Positions 17,016-25,587 of a stretch of 64,000 nt of DNA are shown here, piece after piece; the stretch's first letter is position 1; every line of letters begins with the position of its first letter. Made by a program: the position numbers and the translations under genes. The stretch lies in contig NZ_CP072308.1 in NCBI RefSeq assembly GCF_017726655.1, forward strand, positions 310,001-374,000, written 5' to 3'. The notes under the pieces are model-generated. The model saw nothing but the letters and a program-made list of their open reading frames with translations. It did no database searches and was not told the origin of the DNA. This DNA comes from Agrobacterium tumefaciens. Lineage in GTDB: Bacteria > Pseudomonadota > Alphaproteobacteria > Rhizobiales > Rhizobiaceae.

Positions 17016-18556
17016 CGCAGACACTGATTGGCATCGATAGTACGGGTACAGGGTGCCTGAAGATAACCAAGGGCAACCTGGACCCGATTACCACGCCCGA
17101 TTCAGATGCCGGCGCCTTCCTCTATAACTCAAAGTTCTCAGTCAACCCCACGATCAACAGCTACACGCGTGAGCCCTTTCGCGGTGGCGAATATAACTAT
17201 CCTCCTGGCTCTTCGCCGCAGACGGCGACGTTTCGATCGTGGCAGAGAAACACGTCGTTCGCGGTGAATGACGTCTTTTACACACGGTTCAATTTCCCGT
17301 CTCTGAACTACGATTTCCCGCTGTTTTCGGTGCTTCAGCGAAACGTAGCAGACGGATATTATGACTTTGGCGGCGTCATCACCACGACGAACGGTTATCA
17401 GAACACAGGCATACGAACGGCAACAAAGCCGTACCGTGTGAATGGAGTCTTCGGCTGGAAGCAGAACGCGCAACTGAACTCGATTTATCAGGCCGATCTC
17501 ACCTATTCGAATGTTCTGGACTTCGTGAATACATACGATGCCTCGGAAGGCTCGTCGTCGATCTACAGCTACCTGACGAATGATCTGCTCATCTGGAACC
17601 TGCCGGGGGATGGGGCAGGTATTATTGATGCGCCGGCGCTGTCGCCCGTCCCAGGCATGAAAGCGATTTCGCTGACGTCGGCAGGGCTCAGGGTTGCCAA
17701 GCCGGGATATGATGTTGACACCGCGATCGGCACGCAGCTGGCATTCGATAGCAGCCGGTCAACCTCGAAGATTGTCGCTGCCGGCGATATCGATATCCCG
17801 TCTGGGTTTTCGACCTATACGCTTCCGACATTCGTGCCAGACACGACCATCTGCGAGATCAACTTCTATCAGGGCGGTCAGGTCTTCTACCCCACCAACC
17901 CCAGAGAAACGCCGATCGGCGCGAGGTGGAAGGTTCAGGGCAACCAGATCCTGTTCTCCAACGCCAACGAGGCATGCCGCGCGAGGTTCATGATCATTGC
18001 CTTTGACGACACGCCGCCGACGTCGGGAAACAACAACGTCCTCAGGCAATTTACGGAGAATGGCCAGAACGTCGTTCAGTTCTTGAGGCCGGGGGCAGGG
18101 GATAATCCGAGCTTTGCTGACATCGTCATCGATAGCCGATATCCGGCGATCAGGCTGCTGAGCCAAGGCTACATTGGCGTAGGTGACGGGGCGCAGGTGC
18201 ATACGGTCGGGATAGACACGACCAGCTTCTACCCCATCGTTCGATATATGACCGTGCATAGCGGCTACGGTGGCGTCGCCGGCGGGACGAACAGCTTCTC
18301 CAAAAGAGTTTGCCCGCCGATCACTGCCAAAATCCGACGCGCTGCGGCGTCCGGCGGTACGGGCTGGTTCGATGCCGGCGACAGCACTTACTCGGTTATC
18401 AACAGTAATTCGGTCCAGTTCTACACGTTCAGGGGAAACCCCGTCAGAACCTACTATGCGACCTCCAACGATTATCAGAGCGGGAAAGTCACCGACGAGC
18501 CAATTCAAGGGCAGATCGAGGGCATCCGCTACTACATCTTCGGCATCCCGAAATAG
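17012..18556 (+). CDS. Large tail-tip-associated protein, unknown
   Basis: The 514-residue product is rich in Gly, Ser, Asn, Tyr and Phe and likely all-beta, as expected for a tail-tip or fibre accessory. It has no clear signal or membrane segment. It starts with GTG overlapping the J-like gene. I do not recognise a family; a role in receptor contact is inferred from position between tip protein and fibre. Confidence 0.7.
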   Translation: MTQTLIGIDSTGTGCLKITKGNLDPITTPDSDAGAFLYNSKFSVNPTINSYTREPFRGGEYNYPPGSSPQTATFRSWQRNTSFAVNDVFYTRFNFPSLNYDFPLFSVLQRNVADGYYDFGGVITTTNGYQNTGIRTATKPYRVNGVFGWKQNAQLNSIYQADLTYSNVLDFVNTYDASEGSSSIYSYLTNDLLIWNLPGDGAGIIDAPALSPVPGMKAISLTSAGLRVAKPGYDVDTAIGTQLAFDSSRSTSKIVAAGDIDIPSGFSTYTLPTFVPDTTICEINFYQGGQVFYPTNPRETPIGARWKVQGNQILFSNANEACRARFMIIAFDDTPPTSGNNNVLRQFTENGQNVVQFLRPGAGDNPSFADIVIDSRYPAIRLLSQGYIGVGDGAQVHTVGIDTTSFYPIVRYMTVHSGYGGVAGGTNSFSKRVCPPITAKIRRAAASGGTGWFDAGDSTYSVINSNSVQFYTFRGNPVRTYYATSNDYQSGKVTDEPIQGQIEGIRYYIFGIPK

Positions 18557-18565
18557 GATCAATCA

Positions 18566-18775
18566 ATGTCAGCAAATAACCAGATGCAGGTTAGCGTCCT
18601 CGTCGCCCTGCAGGAAGTGGAAGTGCGCGAAGAATTCCTCAAGCAGCGCACGCTCCTGCTCGCCCAGCATGTCGCGATGCTGAAAGAGGAACAGAAATCC
18701 CTGCTCGACAAGATCAGCGGCCTTGAGGCCGATCTGCGCGTTGCGCGTGGGGAAATCGATGGAGCATCCGAATAA
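18566..18775 (+). CDS. Small coiled-coil protein in tail-fibre region
   Basis: The 69-residue product is almost entirely helical, with a run of Glu, Lys and Leu heptads (VREEFLKQRTLLLAQHVAML) typical of coiled coils. It could be a fibre trimerisation or assembly chaperone. Its last base is the first base of the next ATG (TAATG). Function not known. Confidence 0.65.
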   Translation: MSANNQMQVSVLVALQEVEVREEFLKQRTLLLAQHVAMLKEEQKSLLDKISGLEADLRVARGEIDGASE

Positions 18776-20859
18776 TGGCTACGGTCACATGGTATGGCGA
18801 CGGCACGGCAACCGTCGCAGTTGGCTCTCGGACCGTGACCGGCACGAACACAGGCTGGCTGACGGAAGTTGCCGGCCTGACGCCAATCAAGGCTGGTGAC
18901 AAGTTCGGTATTCACGTCGGCCGCCCTATCGTCATCGAGAAGATCATCAGCAACACAGAACTTCTGCTTGCCGATGATTGGCCTGGGCCAGCCCAGACGG
19001 ACGCACCCTACAAGGTCGAGCTGACCTCTCCCACGATTGCCGCGGTTGAGGCTATGCGTCGGCTGCTGGCGTCGTTGTCCAATGGCAATCTCGAAAGCCT
19101 GTCAGAAATTTCTGTCGGTACTGACGATATTCCGATCGGTATCGGGCCGGGTGTGTTCGGAGTCGTGAACAAGTACACCTTGAAGGATGGCGTTCAGTTC
19201 AACGTGGCAGTTCCGAACATTGCTGGCCGCGCGGCATACAACGGCTCTGCTGCTGGCTTTCGTGTGCTTGTCGCAGATATTGGTGATGGGCGCACAGCGC
19301 TCTACATCAAGAACTCGGCGACGTCAGGCGACTGGAGCGTCCCTTACTACATCACTGGCCCTGTCGGGCCTGCCGGCATCAACCAGCGCGGTAATTATAG
19401 CGCAGGCACGGCTTACGCGATCCGAGATATCGTCCAGTATGGCGGTTCAACTTGGATTGCCAAGGTTGCTACGAGCGGCAACGCGCCTCCCACGCTCCCG
19501 ACGACCGAGAACACGCAGTGGCTCTTGTTCGCTCGCTCTGGCACGGCTGGTGTTGTCGATCGTGGCGCCTATAGCGGTGCAACGGCCTACGCCGCGAACG
19601 ACATTGTCCTCGACAATGGCTCGACGTGGATTGCGCTTCAGCCGACCACGGGCAATGTGCCACCAGTCCTGCCAGCCGAAAGCAACGCATATTGGCGGCT
19701 GTTGGCCCGCAAGGGAACGGACGGGACCGGGACGGGCGATGTTGTTGGGCCTGCTGGCGCAGCGGACCTTAGGGTGGCTGTCTTCGATGGCGCCACCGGC
19801 AAGATCATCAAGGATAGCGGCGTAACCGTTCAGGATTTGCGCGGTGTGAACCTGTGCTACAATCCTGGTTGCCAAGTCTGGCAGGCGAGGACATCAGTGC
19901 CGGCAATGCCCCATCGCACACCGCTTGCGGTTGGGTTTCTCTACGGCAAGAGCGGAACTGCCGTCGCGGTGACGGGTGAGCGATCAACTGATGTTCCTGA
20001 TCCGAGTGTGCCGTACTCGATGAAACTGACAGTGACGGCTGGGGCAACCTCACTTGCGGCCGACACTGAGAACCACATCAGATGGGCGATTTACGGTCGG
20101 AAGCTTAAGCCGTATGCGTCGACCAACATGAAGGTCAAATTCTGGGTCAAGTCTTCGGTGGTCGGAACGTATTGCGTTACCGCGATCAACGAGACGCGGG
20201 ACACGCATTTCGTCCGCGAATATGCGATAAACGCCGCGAACACATGGGAGGAGAAGGAACTAACATTTCCTCTCGGCTCAAAATCCGGCACATGGAACCT
20301 TGACGACGGCTACGGTGTAGGCTTCAGATTCTGTCTCGTTTCCGCATCTGGGATGCAATCAACAAAGGACGCATGGAACGCTGGCAACAAATCCGGGACA
20401 TCATCCCAAGTTAACTGGATTGCCACGGTCGGTAACACATTCTTTTTGACAAAGCTGCAGATATCGCCAGAGGTTACTGGGCAATTCGTACTCCCAGACA
20501 TCGAGGCGGTGATGAGTGAGTGTGACCGAGAATACATTGTCATTAAGCAAGAAAGCGGAGGCGTAAACGTTTCGTTTGGATCTTCGCCAGGGACAACTTC
20601 GGTTAACTTCGACATTCTCCTTCAAAGGCAGATGTACAATCCTCCACTCATCAGCTTCGTAGGATCGCTAAACAGTGATGTGTTAGTTCAATCAACCAAC
20701 GGAGGGGCGAGCGTGACAGTCGCCAATTTGCAATCATTTCAGAGAAGCAAGCAGGTGGCTAAATTCTCTCTTGATGGCGCGTTTTCAGCGGGGGCGATGT
20801 ATAACCTTCGCTTGCAAACTGCGACTGCGGCGCTTGTAGTAGACGGTCATCTGCCGTAG
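18775..20859 (+). CDS. Tail fibre protein with two sugar-binding-like repeats
   Basis: This 694-residue protein is the likely receptor-binding fibre. Residues about 1-100 resemble phage fibre attachment domains (WYGDGTATVAVGSRTVTGTN). Two repeats at about 205-256 and 261-312 share the pattern RGxYSxxTAYAxxDIV followed by GSTWIA, which resembles type 5/12 carbohydrate-binding modules. A tip domain of about 330 residues starts at NLCYNPGCQVWQ and ends in a beta-rich region. The collagen-like GPVGPAGI hinge lies just before the first repeat. It is the last gene of the tail operon. Confidence 0.88.
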   Translation: MATVTWYGDGTATVAVGSRTVTGTNTGWLTEVAGLTPIKAGDKFGIHVGRPIVIEKIISNTELLLADDWPGPAQTDAPYKVELTSPTIAAVEAMRRLLASLSNGNLESLSEISVGTDDIPIGIGPGVFGVVNKYTLKDGVQFNVAVPNIAGRAAYNGSAAGFRVLVADIGDGRTALYIKNSATSGDWSVPYYITGPVGPAGINQRGNYSAGTAYAIRDIVQYGGSTWIAKVATSGNAPPTLPTTENTQWLLFARSGTAGVVDRGAYSGATAYAANDIVLDNGSTWIALQPTTGNVPPVLPAESNAYWRLLARKGTDGTGTGDVVGPAGAADLRVAVFDGATGKIIKDSGVTVQDLRGVNLCYNPGCQVWQARTSVPAMPHRTPLAVGFLYGKSGTAVAVTGERSTDVPDPSVPYSMKLTVTAGATSLAADTENHIRWAIYGRKLKPYASTNMKVKFWVKSSVVGTYCVTAINETRDTHFVREYAINAANTWEEKELTFPLGSKSGTWNLDDGYGVGFRFCLVSASGMQSTKDAWNAGNKSGTSSQVNWIATVGNTFFLTKLQISPEVTGQFVLPDIEAVMSECDREYIVIKQESGGVNVSFGSSPGTTSVNFDILLQRQMYNPPLISFVGSLNSDVLVQSTNGGASVTVANLQSFQRSKQVAKFSLDGAFSAGAMYNLRLQTATAALVVDGHLP

Positions 20860-20864
20860 TCCTT

Positions 20865-20903
20865 ACGACCAGGGCGGTGGATGCCTCGTCCTGGTCGTTT
20901 CAT
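20865..20903. terminator. Hairpin between fibre and cargo gene
   Basis: Nine perfect pairs (acgaccagg with cctggtcgt, 20865-20873 and 20890-20898) followed by ttcat form a terminator-like hairpin between two convergent genes. It can act for both strands, though the T run is short. Confidence 0.55.
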
Positions 20904-20922
20904 ATCCGATTGTTACGGTCTC

Positions 20923-22164
20923 TTATTCGGGTTCCGCAGCTTTGACTCTGCTGAAAATCAACAATTTTCGCCCTGCAATTGGTGATGCGTGGGTGACGTG
21001 GGTGAATTCGCCGAGATCGCCAACAAGCCGGCTCAGCGCCGCTTCTGTGAAGACGAATGTTTGATCGACCCTATGCGAGCTGACGCCAACTATCGGCAAA
21101 TGTTCGAAGTCACCTTCGAACGGCTGCAAGCTTTGAAACAGATTGTCGGCCAGAGTGGGGTACTCGATGATCAGTCGATCGGCGGTGGCTTCAACGGCTT
21201 TCGCAAGGAAGGACTTATAGTCAGCGACGTGGTGCAGCACGTTGAGAACCAGCACGTCGTCATATTTCTGCGTAATGGGTGCGCTCAGGAAGTTTTCCAT
21301 CCTGATGTCCGCTCGGCTATGCAAAAGCTTTGAAACCGCAACCGCCGCGCTCCATCGGGTATGGTTTAGTTCCACGCCCATGAGCGTATCGGCTCCATAC
21401 CTCTCGTAACGGAATAGAAAGTCCCCCGTCGCGCACCCGATATCAAGGACGCTTCTACCAGCAAACGATCGGTCACGAAGGAGGTTGAACGTCTTCACAC
21501 GCCCATCGGAGACGTGCCCATAGTTTCGGTTTGTTGACGTAACGCCCCGCGGCATGACGAGCTTTTGATAGTCGATGCCAGGCATCTCATTCACTTGGTT
21601 CACGTCGTCTTCGAGCGGTGTCGAGATAAACGATCCACGAAGGTTGTGGTGAACCATCGTCCTGTCGCTTGGAAGGAACGTCCTAGCATCGCCACCAAGT
21701 TCCCGGGAGGAATAGAGAACCTCGTAGGGGATGCCACGCTGTTCGAGCATGTCAAACGTTCGCTCATAGAGAGCAAAGAAGTCAACTGAGGCAATGATTT
21801 TTGACCATAGCACCTGATCGTAGCCGTTCTTCTGGCCGGCGGAAATCTCGATATGCTCTCGCGTATTTGCCCGGTCAAGCAACTCCTTGGTCGGCGCGAC
21901 GATGACGACTGCCTTCGTTACGCGTTCAGAGGTGATGATATCTCCGAGGATCCGCTCACTCAGTAAATCCCATTCTCGCATCTCATCGTTTGCAGCGTCG
22001 GTAACCAGACGATGATGCAGCAGATTGTAATGGATATAGCCGTTCGCTGGGACGTCGCGTTTACTCGAAATCTGCGATCCAAAAATCGCCTTCTCGCCTT
22101 TGGCTTGCGAGGAAATGAATGTTGACTTGCCCGCGTTCGACGGACCCAGAACTAAAACTGCCAT
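20923..22164 (-). CDS. P-loop NTPase fused to SAM methyltransferase (cargo gene)
   Basis: This 413-residue protein runs against the late operon. Residues 1-160 are a P-loop kinase-like domain with Walker A GPSNAGKST at 7-15. Residues about 225-400 are a class I methyltransferase with SAM motif I VLDIGCATGDF, an acidic motif (MGVELN) and the DVLVLNVLHHVADY motif typical of small-molecule or RNA methyltransferases. The two domains are joined by about 60 residues. I know no phage family with this exact pair. Terminator-like hairpins lie on both sides, which fits an independent cargo unit. Substrate unknown: nucleic acid end, sugar-nucleotide or surface polymer are all possible. Confidence 0.8.
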   Translation of the reverse strand: MAVLVLGPSNAGKSTFISSQAKGEKAIFGSQISSKRDVPANGYIHYNLLHHRLVTDAANDEMREWDLLSERILGDIITSERVTKAVVIVAPTKELLDRANTREHIEISAGQKNGYDQVLWSKIIASVDFFALYERTFDMLEQRGIPYEVLYSSRELGGDARTFLPSDRTMVHHNLRGSFISTPLEDDVNQVNEMPGIDYQKLVMPRGVTSTNRNYGHVSDGRVKTFNLLRDRSFAGRSVLDIGCATGDFLFRYERYGADTLMGVELNHTRWSAAVAVSKLLHSRADIRMENFLSAPITQKYDDVLVLNVLHHVADYKSFLAKAVEATADRLIIEYPTLADNLFQSLQPFEGDFEHLPIVGVSSHRVDQTFVFTEAALSRLVGDLGEFTHVTHASPIAGRKLLIFSRVKAAEPE

Positions 22165-22303
22165 ATCGTACCCTCTTCGATGGACGAGGAGTCATACATG
22201 TGCGTCTAGAATCAGACAACCTGCCGGGAAACGAATCTTTCACTCTCTAACGTCTGTTGCGCGCGGACGCCGTATTGGCGGGCCGGCGAACTGACTCATG
22301 GTG

Positions 22304-22346
22304 CAAAACAAAAGAGGCCCGTCGCTCCGCCAAGCGCCAGGGCCTC
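22304..22346 (-). terminator. Reverse-strand hairpin upstream of cargo gene
   Basis: gaggccc (22314-22320) pairs with gggcctc (22340-22346); read on the - strand the stem is followed by ttttgtttt, giving a plausible intrinsic terminator that would stop read-through into the cargo gene. Confidence 0.55.
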
Positions 22347-22421
22347 AATACCGCAGCCTGTTTCAGGGGACATGCGGCTCTTTAGCTATATCGGCCAGCC
22401 ACCACGCTATCAATAGAATCA

Positions 22422-22462
22422 AAAGACCCGCGCAACTGGGGGACGGGTTTGCGCGGGTCTTT
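22422..22462. terminator. Strong bidirectional terminator hairpin
   Basis: aaagacccgcgcaa pairs almost perfectly with tttgcgcgggtcttt across a 12-base loop. The A run and T run at its ends let it act as an intrinsic terminator on both strands. It separates the cargo gene from the lysis cassette. Confidence 0.75.
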
Positions 22463-22544
22463 AAACCATGAACTGGGGACATGGTGGCTGAGTAACGCGC
22501 CTCCTGTCCGAATGTTCCAGCCTCATCCCAACTAGGACAACCAA

Positions 22545-23471
22545 ATGCCAATCACCAAAATCTCCACACAGGGGAGGGCTTTCGTGCGTCTGCATGAGGG
22601 CAATCCACTAACCGCCTATCTCGATCCCGTCGGGGTGCCGACTATCGGGACCGGTTTCACGATGCGAAGCGATTCCGTGCGCCGCGAGCTGGCCAAGATT
22701 GGCATCACTAAGCTTGTGCCAGGCAAGACCAAGATCACGGCGGCCCAGAGCGACGCTATCCTCGATGCCGTGCTTGCCGCGGAGTACGTGCCTGCCGTTG
22801 TTGCCAGCTCGCCTGGCGATCGCAAGCAGCACGAACTCGACGCGGCCGCTTCTGTCACGTTCAATCTGGGCGTCGGCGCCATGAATTGGACGTGGGCAGA
22901 TTATTGGCGCAAAGGCCAGATCAAGAAGGCCGCCGCGCATCTCGCCGCCAACTACAACACGGCGAAAGGCAAGAAGCTGCCGGGCCTCGTGCGCCGCCGC
23001 AAGGAAGAGGCTCTGCTTTTCGAAAAGGGCATCTACACCGGAGTAGCTAGCGCGACGAGGGAGGCGACCGCCGAGCCGCCTGCGCAGCCTGATCCGGTTG
23101 TTAAGGAAGCGCAGGAGCTGCTGACCGCGGCGGGTCTCAATCCCGGCGCCATCGACGGCTGGATGGGCGAGAAGACAAAGGCAGCGGTGATTGCCTACCA
23201 GAAGGCGCACCCGCATTTGATCGCCGATGGCATCATCGGTCCTGCTACACTCGCGCAGCTGCGGCGCGACGCCGCGGCCGCAAGGGAAGCTGTAACGAAA
23301 GGTGTCGGCTCAGCTGCAAGCTCAGGCTTGCTGGCTTTCGTGGCTGGCCTCCCTTGGGGCTGGATCGTCGCCGGTGTTGCCGTGGCTGCTGTTGCCTATG
23401 TCGCCTATCGCAATCGCGATGTCATCTCTCGCCGGTGGAATAGCTGGCGCGGCAAGGAGGTGGTGGTTTGA
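22545..23471 (+). CDS. Endolysin: GH24 lysozyme + peptidoglycan-binding domain + C-terminal membrane anchor
   Basis: The 308-residue enzyme cuts peptidoglycan glycan strands. Its N domain has the T4-lysozyme catalytic triad at matching spacing (E18, D27, T33 in LHEGNPLTAYLDPVGVPTIG). Residues about 185-235 are a type 1 peptidoglycan-binding domain (AGLNPGAIDGWMGEKTKAAV). A C-terminal membrane span (residues 258-290) is followed by a basic tail, which is unusual: most endolysins are soluble or have an N-terminal anchor. The segment could tether the enzyme until lysis. It starts the lysis cassette. Confidence 0.92.
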   Translation: MPITKISTQGRAFVRLHEGNPLTAYLDPVGVPTIGTGFTMRSDSVRRELAKIGITKLVPGKTKITAAQSDAILDAVLAAEYVPAVVASSPGDRKQHELDAAASVTFNLGVGAMNWTWADYWRKGQIKKAAAHLAANYNTAKGKKLPGLVRRRKEEALLFEKGIYTGVASATREATAEPPAQPDPVVKEAQELLTAAGLNPGAIDGWMGEKTKAAVIAYQKAHPHLIADGIIGPATLAQLRRDAAAAREAVTKGVGSAASSGLLAFVAGLPWGWIVAGVAVAAVAYVAYRNRDVISRRWNSWRGKEVVV

Positions 23472-23707
23472 TCCTCTTGTGGGCAAAATTCAAAGGCTAT
23501 CTAGCCGCAATCGGTACGGCGCTCGCGATCATCGCGGGCGTCTTTTTGTATGGCCAGAGGGCAGGGCGCTCCGCGGCAAAAGACGAACAGGCCGCAGCGA
23601 ATGCCAAGGCCATCAAGAAGGCCGGGGATGTTGAAAATGAAATCAGGAATCTGGATGACGCTGGCGTTAATGACGCTCTTGGCAAGTGGATGCGCGACAA
23701 GCGGTAG
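23468..23707 (+). CDS. Inner-membrane spanin (Rz-like)
   Basis: The 79-residue protein has one N-terminal membrane span (YLAAIGTALAIIAGVFLYG), then a charged periplasmic helix (AAKDEQAAANAKAIKKAGDV), the layout of i-spanins that join the inner and outer membrane during lysis. Its start overlaps the endolysin stop by four bases, and the outer-membrane partner gene is nested in its second half in another frame. The name rests on this architecture. Confidence 0.8.
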   Translation: MILLWAKFKGYLAAIGTALAIIAGVFLYGQRAGRSAAKDEQAAANAKAIKKAGDVENEIRNLDDAGVNDALGKWMRDKR

Positions 23708-23828
23708 CTACTGCGATATCGCTCGCCCGGTGCGTCCTTCTGTCGATGACCAGATGACGCCGGAAACGAAGCGGCAAATCCTCACCGAAAACGAGAAGCT
23801 GCAGAAGCTGTGCGGGGTGAAGCCGTGA
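23637..23828 (+). CDS. Outer-membrane spanin lipoprotein (Rz1-like), nested
   Basis: This 63-residue lipoprotein begins inside the i-spanin gene in a different frame, as in lambda Rz/Rz1. It has a lipobox (LLASGC) with the lipid-linked cysteine at residue 18, and a short mature domain containing PVRPSVDDQMTPETKRQIL. The ATG at 23637 has ggggga eight bases upstream and is preferred over 23628. The overlap with the i-spanin is 71 bases. Together with the i-spanin it would fuse the two membranes. Confidence 0.82.
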   Translation: MKSGIWMTLALMTLLASGCATSGSYCDIARPVRPSVDDQMTPETKRQILTENEKLQKLCGVKP

Positions 23829-24169
23829 CTGGCCCCGAGATCATGGCTGTGGGCGGATTCTTCGTTCTGCTGTTTGGCTTCTTCTTCGGCCTGTGGAAGT
23901 ACGTTGACGCGAAGATCGGCGCAGCAAAGACGGAGGCGGCGGGTGCAGCAGCTGCCGCCCAGGCGCTGGCATCGCTAGCAAGGGAAGAGCTGGCTCAGCA
24001 CCGCCTCCATGTGGCCGAAACGTACGTTTCCAAGTCCGGCCTTCGCGAGCAGACTGAGCAGATCATGGGCGCTATCGGCGCAGTGAAGGACGCCGTCGAC
24101 AAGATGACCATGCGCGTTGACAGGATCGTTGAAAATCAGTCGAAGCCGCGCGCGACGAGGGCGGGGTAG
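23825..24169 (+). CDS. Small membrane protein of lysis cassette (holin or antiholin candidate)
   Basis: The 114-residue product has one membrane span near the N terminus (GGFFVLLFGFFFGLWKYV) followed by an alanine-rich coiled coil (residues 35-105). Its GTG start overlaps the o-spanin stop (GTGA). Position after endolysin and spanins suggests a holin, antiholin or other membrane lysis factor; single-span holins with a cytoplasmic coiled coil are known, but no family is clear. It ends the + strand late genes. Confidence 0.6.
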   Translation: MTGPEIMAVGGFFVLLFGFFFGLWKYVDAKIGAAKTEAAGAAAAAQALASLAREELAQHRLHVAETYVSKSGLREQTEQIMGAIGAVKDAVDKMTMRVDRIVENQSKPRATRAG

Positions 24170-24234
24170 ACAGCTTGTTCATGCATCGACCCGACGTTTG
24201 CGTTCAAGGATGTTTCTGAGCGAGGACCACAAAT

Positions 24235-24795
24235 CTAGCTCAATACTGATGGGGGAACGATACGAGTCGGCCACGTCATTGGATCGACAGGAATTGAGCC
24301 ACCGATATCCTCACTATCAACGTGGAGGAGTGTCGTGTGGATTTTCTTCTGCAATTGAATACGGAAGGCTTTTCGAGCGTCTTTGACGTGACGGCTAAGG
24401 ATTTTTGTGTCAGCGGGACCGGAGTTTTCGGATAGGTACCTTGCAACGTAACAGCATCGCACGACCTCATCTAGAAGCTTAGGGCGAAACCCTTTGTGCA
24501 AAGCCGTAGGATGAACGTTAGGAAAGAACATGCGACCCTGCTCCACCAGAGCGCTCGCTTTCCATGCGACGCGTCGGGATGCTGCTTTCACAGCATTGTC
24601 CTGTCCCTCGATTGAGCAAAGAGAATACAGCTCCGCCATCATCTCCATCACCTCGAATCCCCAGCTGGTCAGGTTGATATCACGCTTGCGGCTTTCGCCG
24701 CGGACGGTGAGATACCACTGTAATATTCCCCATAAAAAGACCGATAGAGCGATGCTGATATTTGCAAGCTCTAACAGGTTTTCTGCGATATTCAC
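24235..24795 (-). CDS. Membrane-anchored cytoplasmic protein, unknown (cargo)
   Basis: This 186-residue protein has a membrane span at residues 12-31 (IALSVFLWGILQWYLTVRG) then a basic stop-transfer and a helical cytoplasmic domain with WKASALVEQGRMFFPNVHP around residue 78-96. Its GTG start has aagga eight bases upstream. It is the last gene of the reverse operon, but a 116-base gap separates it from the lipoprotein gene upstream. The fold is not recognised. Superinfection exclusion is possible because of the membrane anchor and cargo location, but this is inference. Confidence 0.65.
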   Translation of the reverse strand: MNIAENLLELANISIALSVFLWGILQWYLTVRGESRKRDINLTSWGFEVMEMMAELYSLCSIEGQDNAVKAASRRVAWKASALVEQGRMFFPNVHPTALHKGFRPKLLDEVVRCCYVARYLSENSGPADTKILSRHVKDARKAFRIQLQKKIHTTLLHVDSEDIGGSIPVDPMTWPTRIVPPSVLS

Positions 24796-24911
24796 GTGCT
24801 ACGTCCTTATTATCTCAGTGTCTTTTTGCCTGGAATCGGCTGTTCACGACATAAGTGTTTCCGCTGCGGGTTTTGCCGCGTCGGCAGATTTACTAGGTCG
24901 CCGTTACCATT

Positions 24912-25334
24912 TCACCAGCCGCCAGGCCGCGACATCGCGCTTCGATGGCCACACAGGCTGCCGTCGGCGGCACGGTCGTAATAGGAGTAACAATTTCCGG
25001 GGTAGTTTCTTGTCGGGTAGCCGCCCCCGCAATTGTTGTTCGCGCATACGGCGACTGCGGTCCCGACCAGAGCGACAGCAACCAAAGCCGCCGCCGCCGC
25101 ATCTTGATTCCTCACCATTTCTGGACATTGATAAAACTGCACGCCTCGCCGGTTCAGTTCCTTTGCCAGGTCCTGCTGAAAGACGGGATCTTGGCTCTGA
25201 AGATATGTCCGACAGAGCGTCGGCTTATCGACCGACTTAGGATTCGCGTTAAATGCTTCACGCGAAGTGGTGCATGCACCCAGGGCGCACGAAATGAGCA
25301 GGGCGACAAGCACCCTCAAATAATTGATTGTCAA
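24912..25334 (-). CDS. Cargo lipoprotein with glycine/cysteine-rich tail
   Basis: The product (about 140 residues) has a lipoprotein signal (VLVALLISCALGAC) and a mature domain with CRTYLQSQDPVFQQDLAKEL followed by a hydrophobic AAAALVAVALVGTAVAVC stretch and a Gly/Asn/Tyr-rich end. The start is uncertain: a TTG at 25334 has a run of G six bases upstream, and another TTG lies at 25346. The mature hydrophobic stretch may be a second membrane contact. It could alter the cell surface of lysogens. Family not recognised. Confidence 0.65.
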   Translation of the reverse strand: MTINYLRVLVALLISCALGACTTSREAFNANPKSVDKPTLCRTYLQSQDPVFQQDLAKELNRRGVQFYQCPEMVRNQDAAAAALVAVALVGTAVAVCANNNCGGGYPTRNYPGNCYSYYDRAADGSLCGHRSAMSRPGGW

Positions 25335-25426
25335 GAAAGCCCCCAATAAAGTCCCCGCGAATACAAAAACACGCAGTGAGATTGGAGTCGAGTCTACTCA
25401 ACTAGAATTTTTATTAGGAAGGCCGA

Positions 25427-25576
25427 TTACGCCACTGAAAACGTCACCAGCCCAACGAGAAACAATATAACAAGAGGGACCATCACCCTGCGTACTTTCC
25501 GCTCCGTCTCATTCTTCGGTTTGTTGGCGCCGCCAAACAAGCTCCCCAAGAGGGACTCAAGAAAGCATCCGAACAT
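25427..25576 (-). CDS. Very small membrane protein (49 residues)
   Basis: The ORF reads MFGCFLESLLGSLFGG at its start, followed by a charged stretch (NKPKNETERKVRR) and a C-terminal membrane span (VMVPLVILFLVGLVTFSV). An aaaagg ribosome site lies six bases before the ATG. It is 11 bases downstream of another small membrane protein gene, so it likely belongs to the same operon. The function is unknown. Confidence 0.6.
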   Translation of the reverse strand: MFGCFLESLLGSLFGGANKPKNETERKVRRVMVPLVILFLVGLVTFSVA

Positions 25577-25587
25577 AGCAAACCTTT

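Larger units (their letters stand above)
22165..22544. other. 380-base gap with two hairpins and probable promoters
   Basis: No gene is visible. The gap separates the reverse cargo gene from the + strand endolysin. It holds a hairpin at 22314-22346, followed on the - strand by a T-rich run, and a long perfect hairpin at 22422-22462. The motif ggggacatg occurs twice (near 22366 and 22477). Promoters for both flanking genes must lie here, but I cannot point to clear -35/-10 pairs. Confidence 0.5.
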
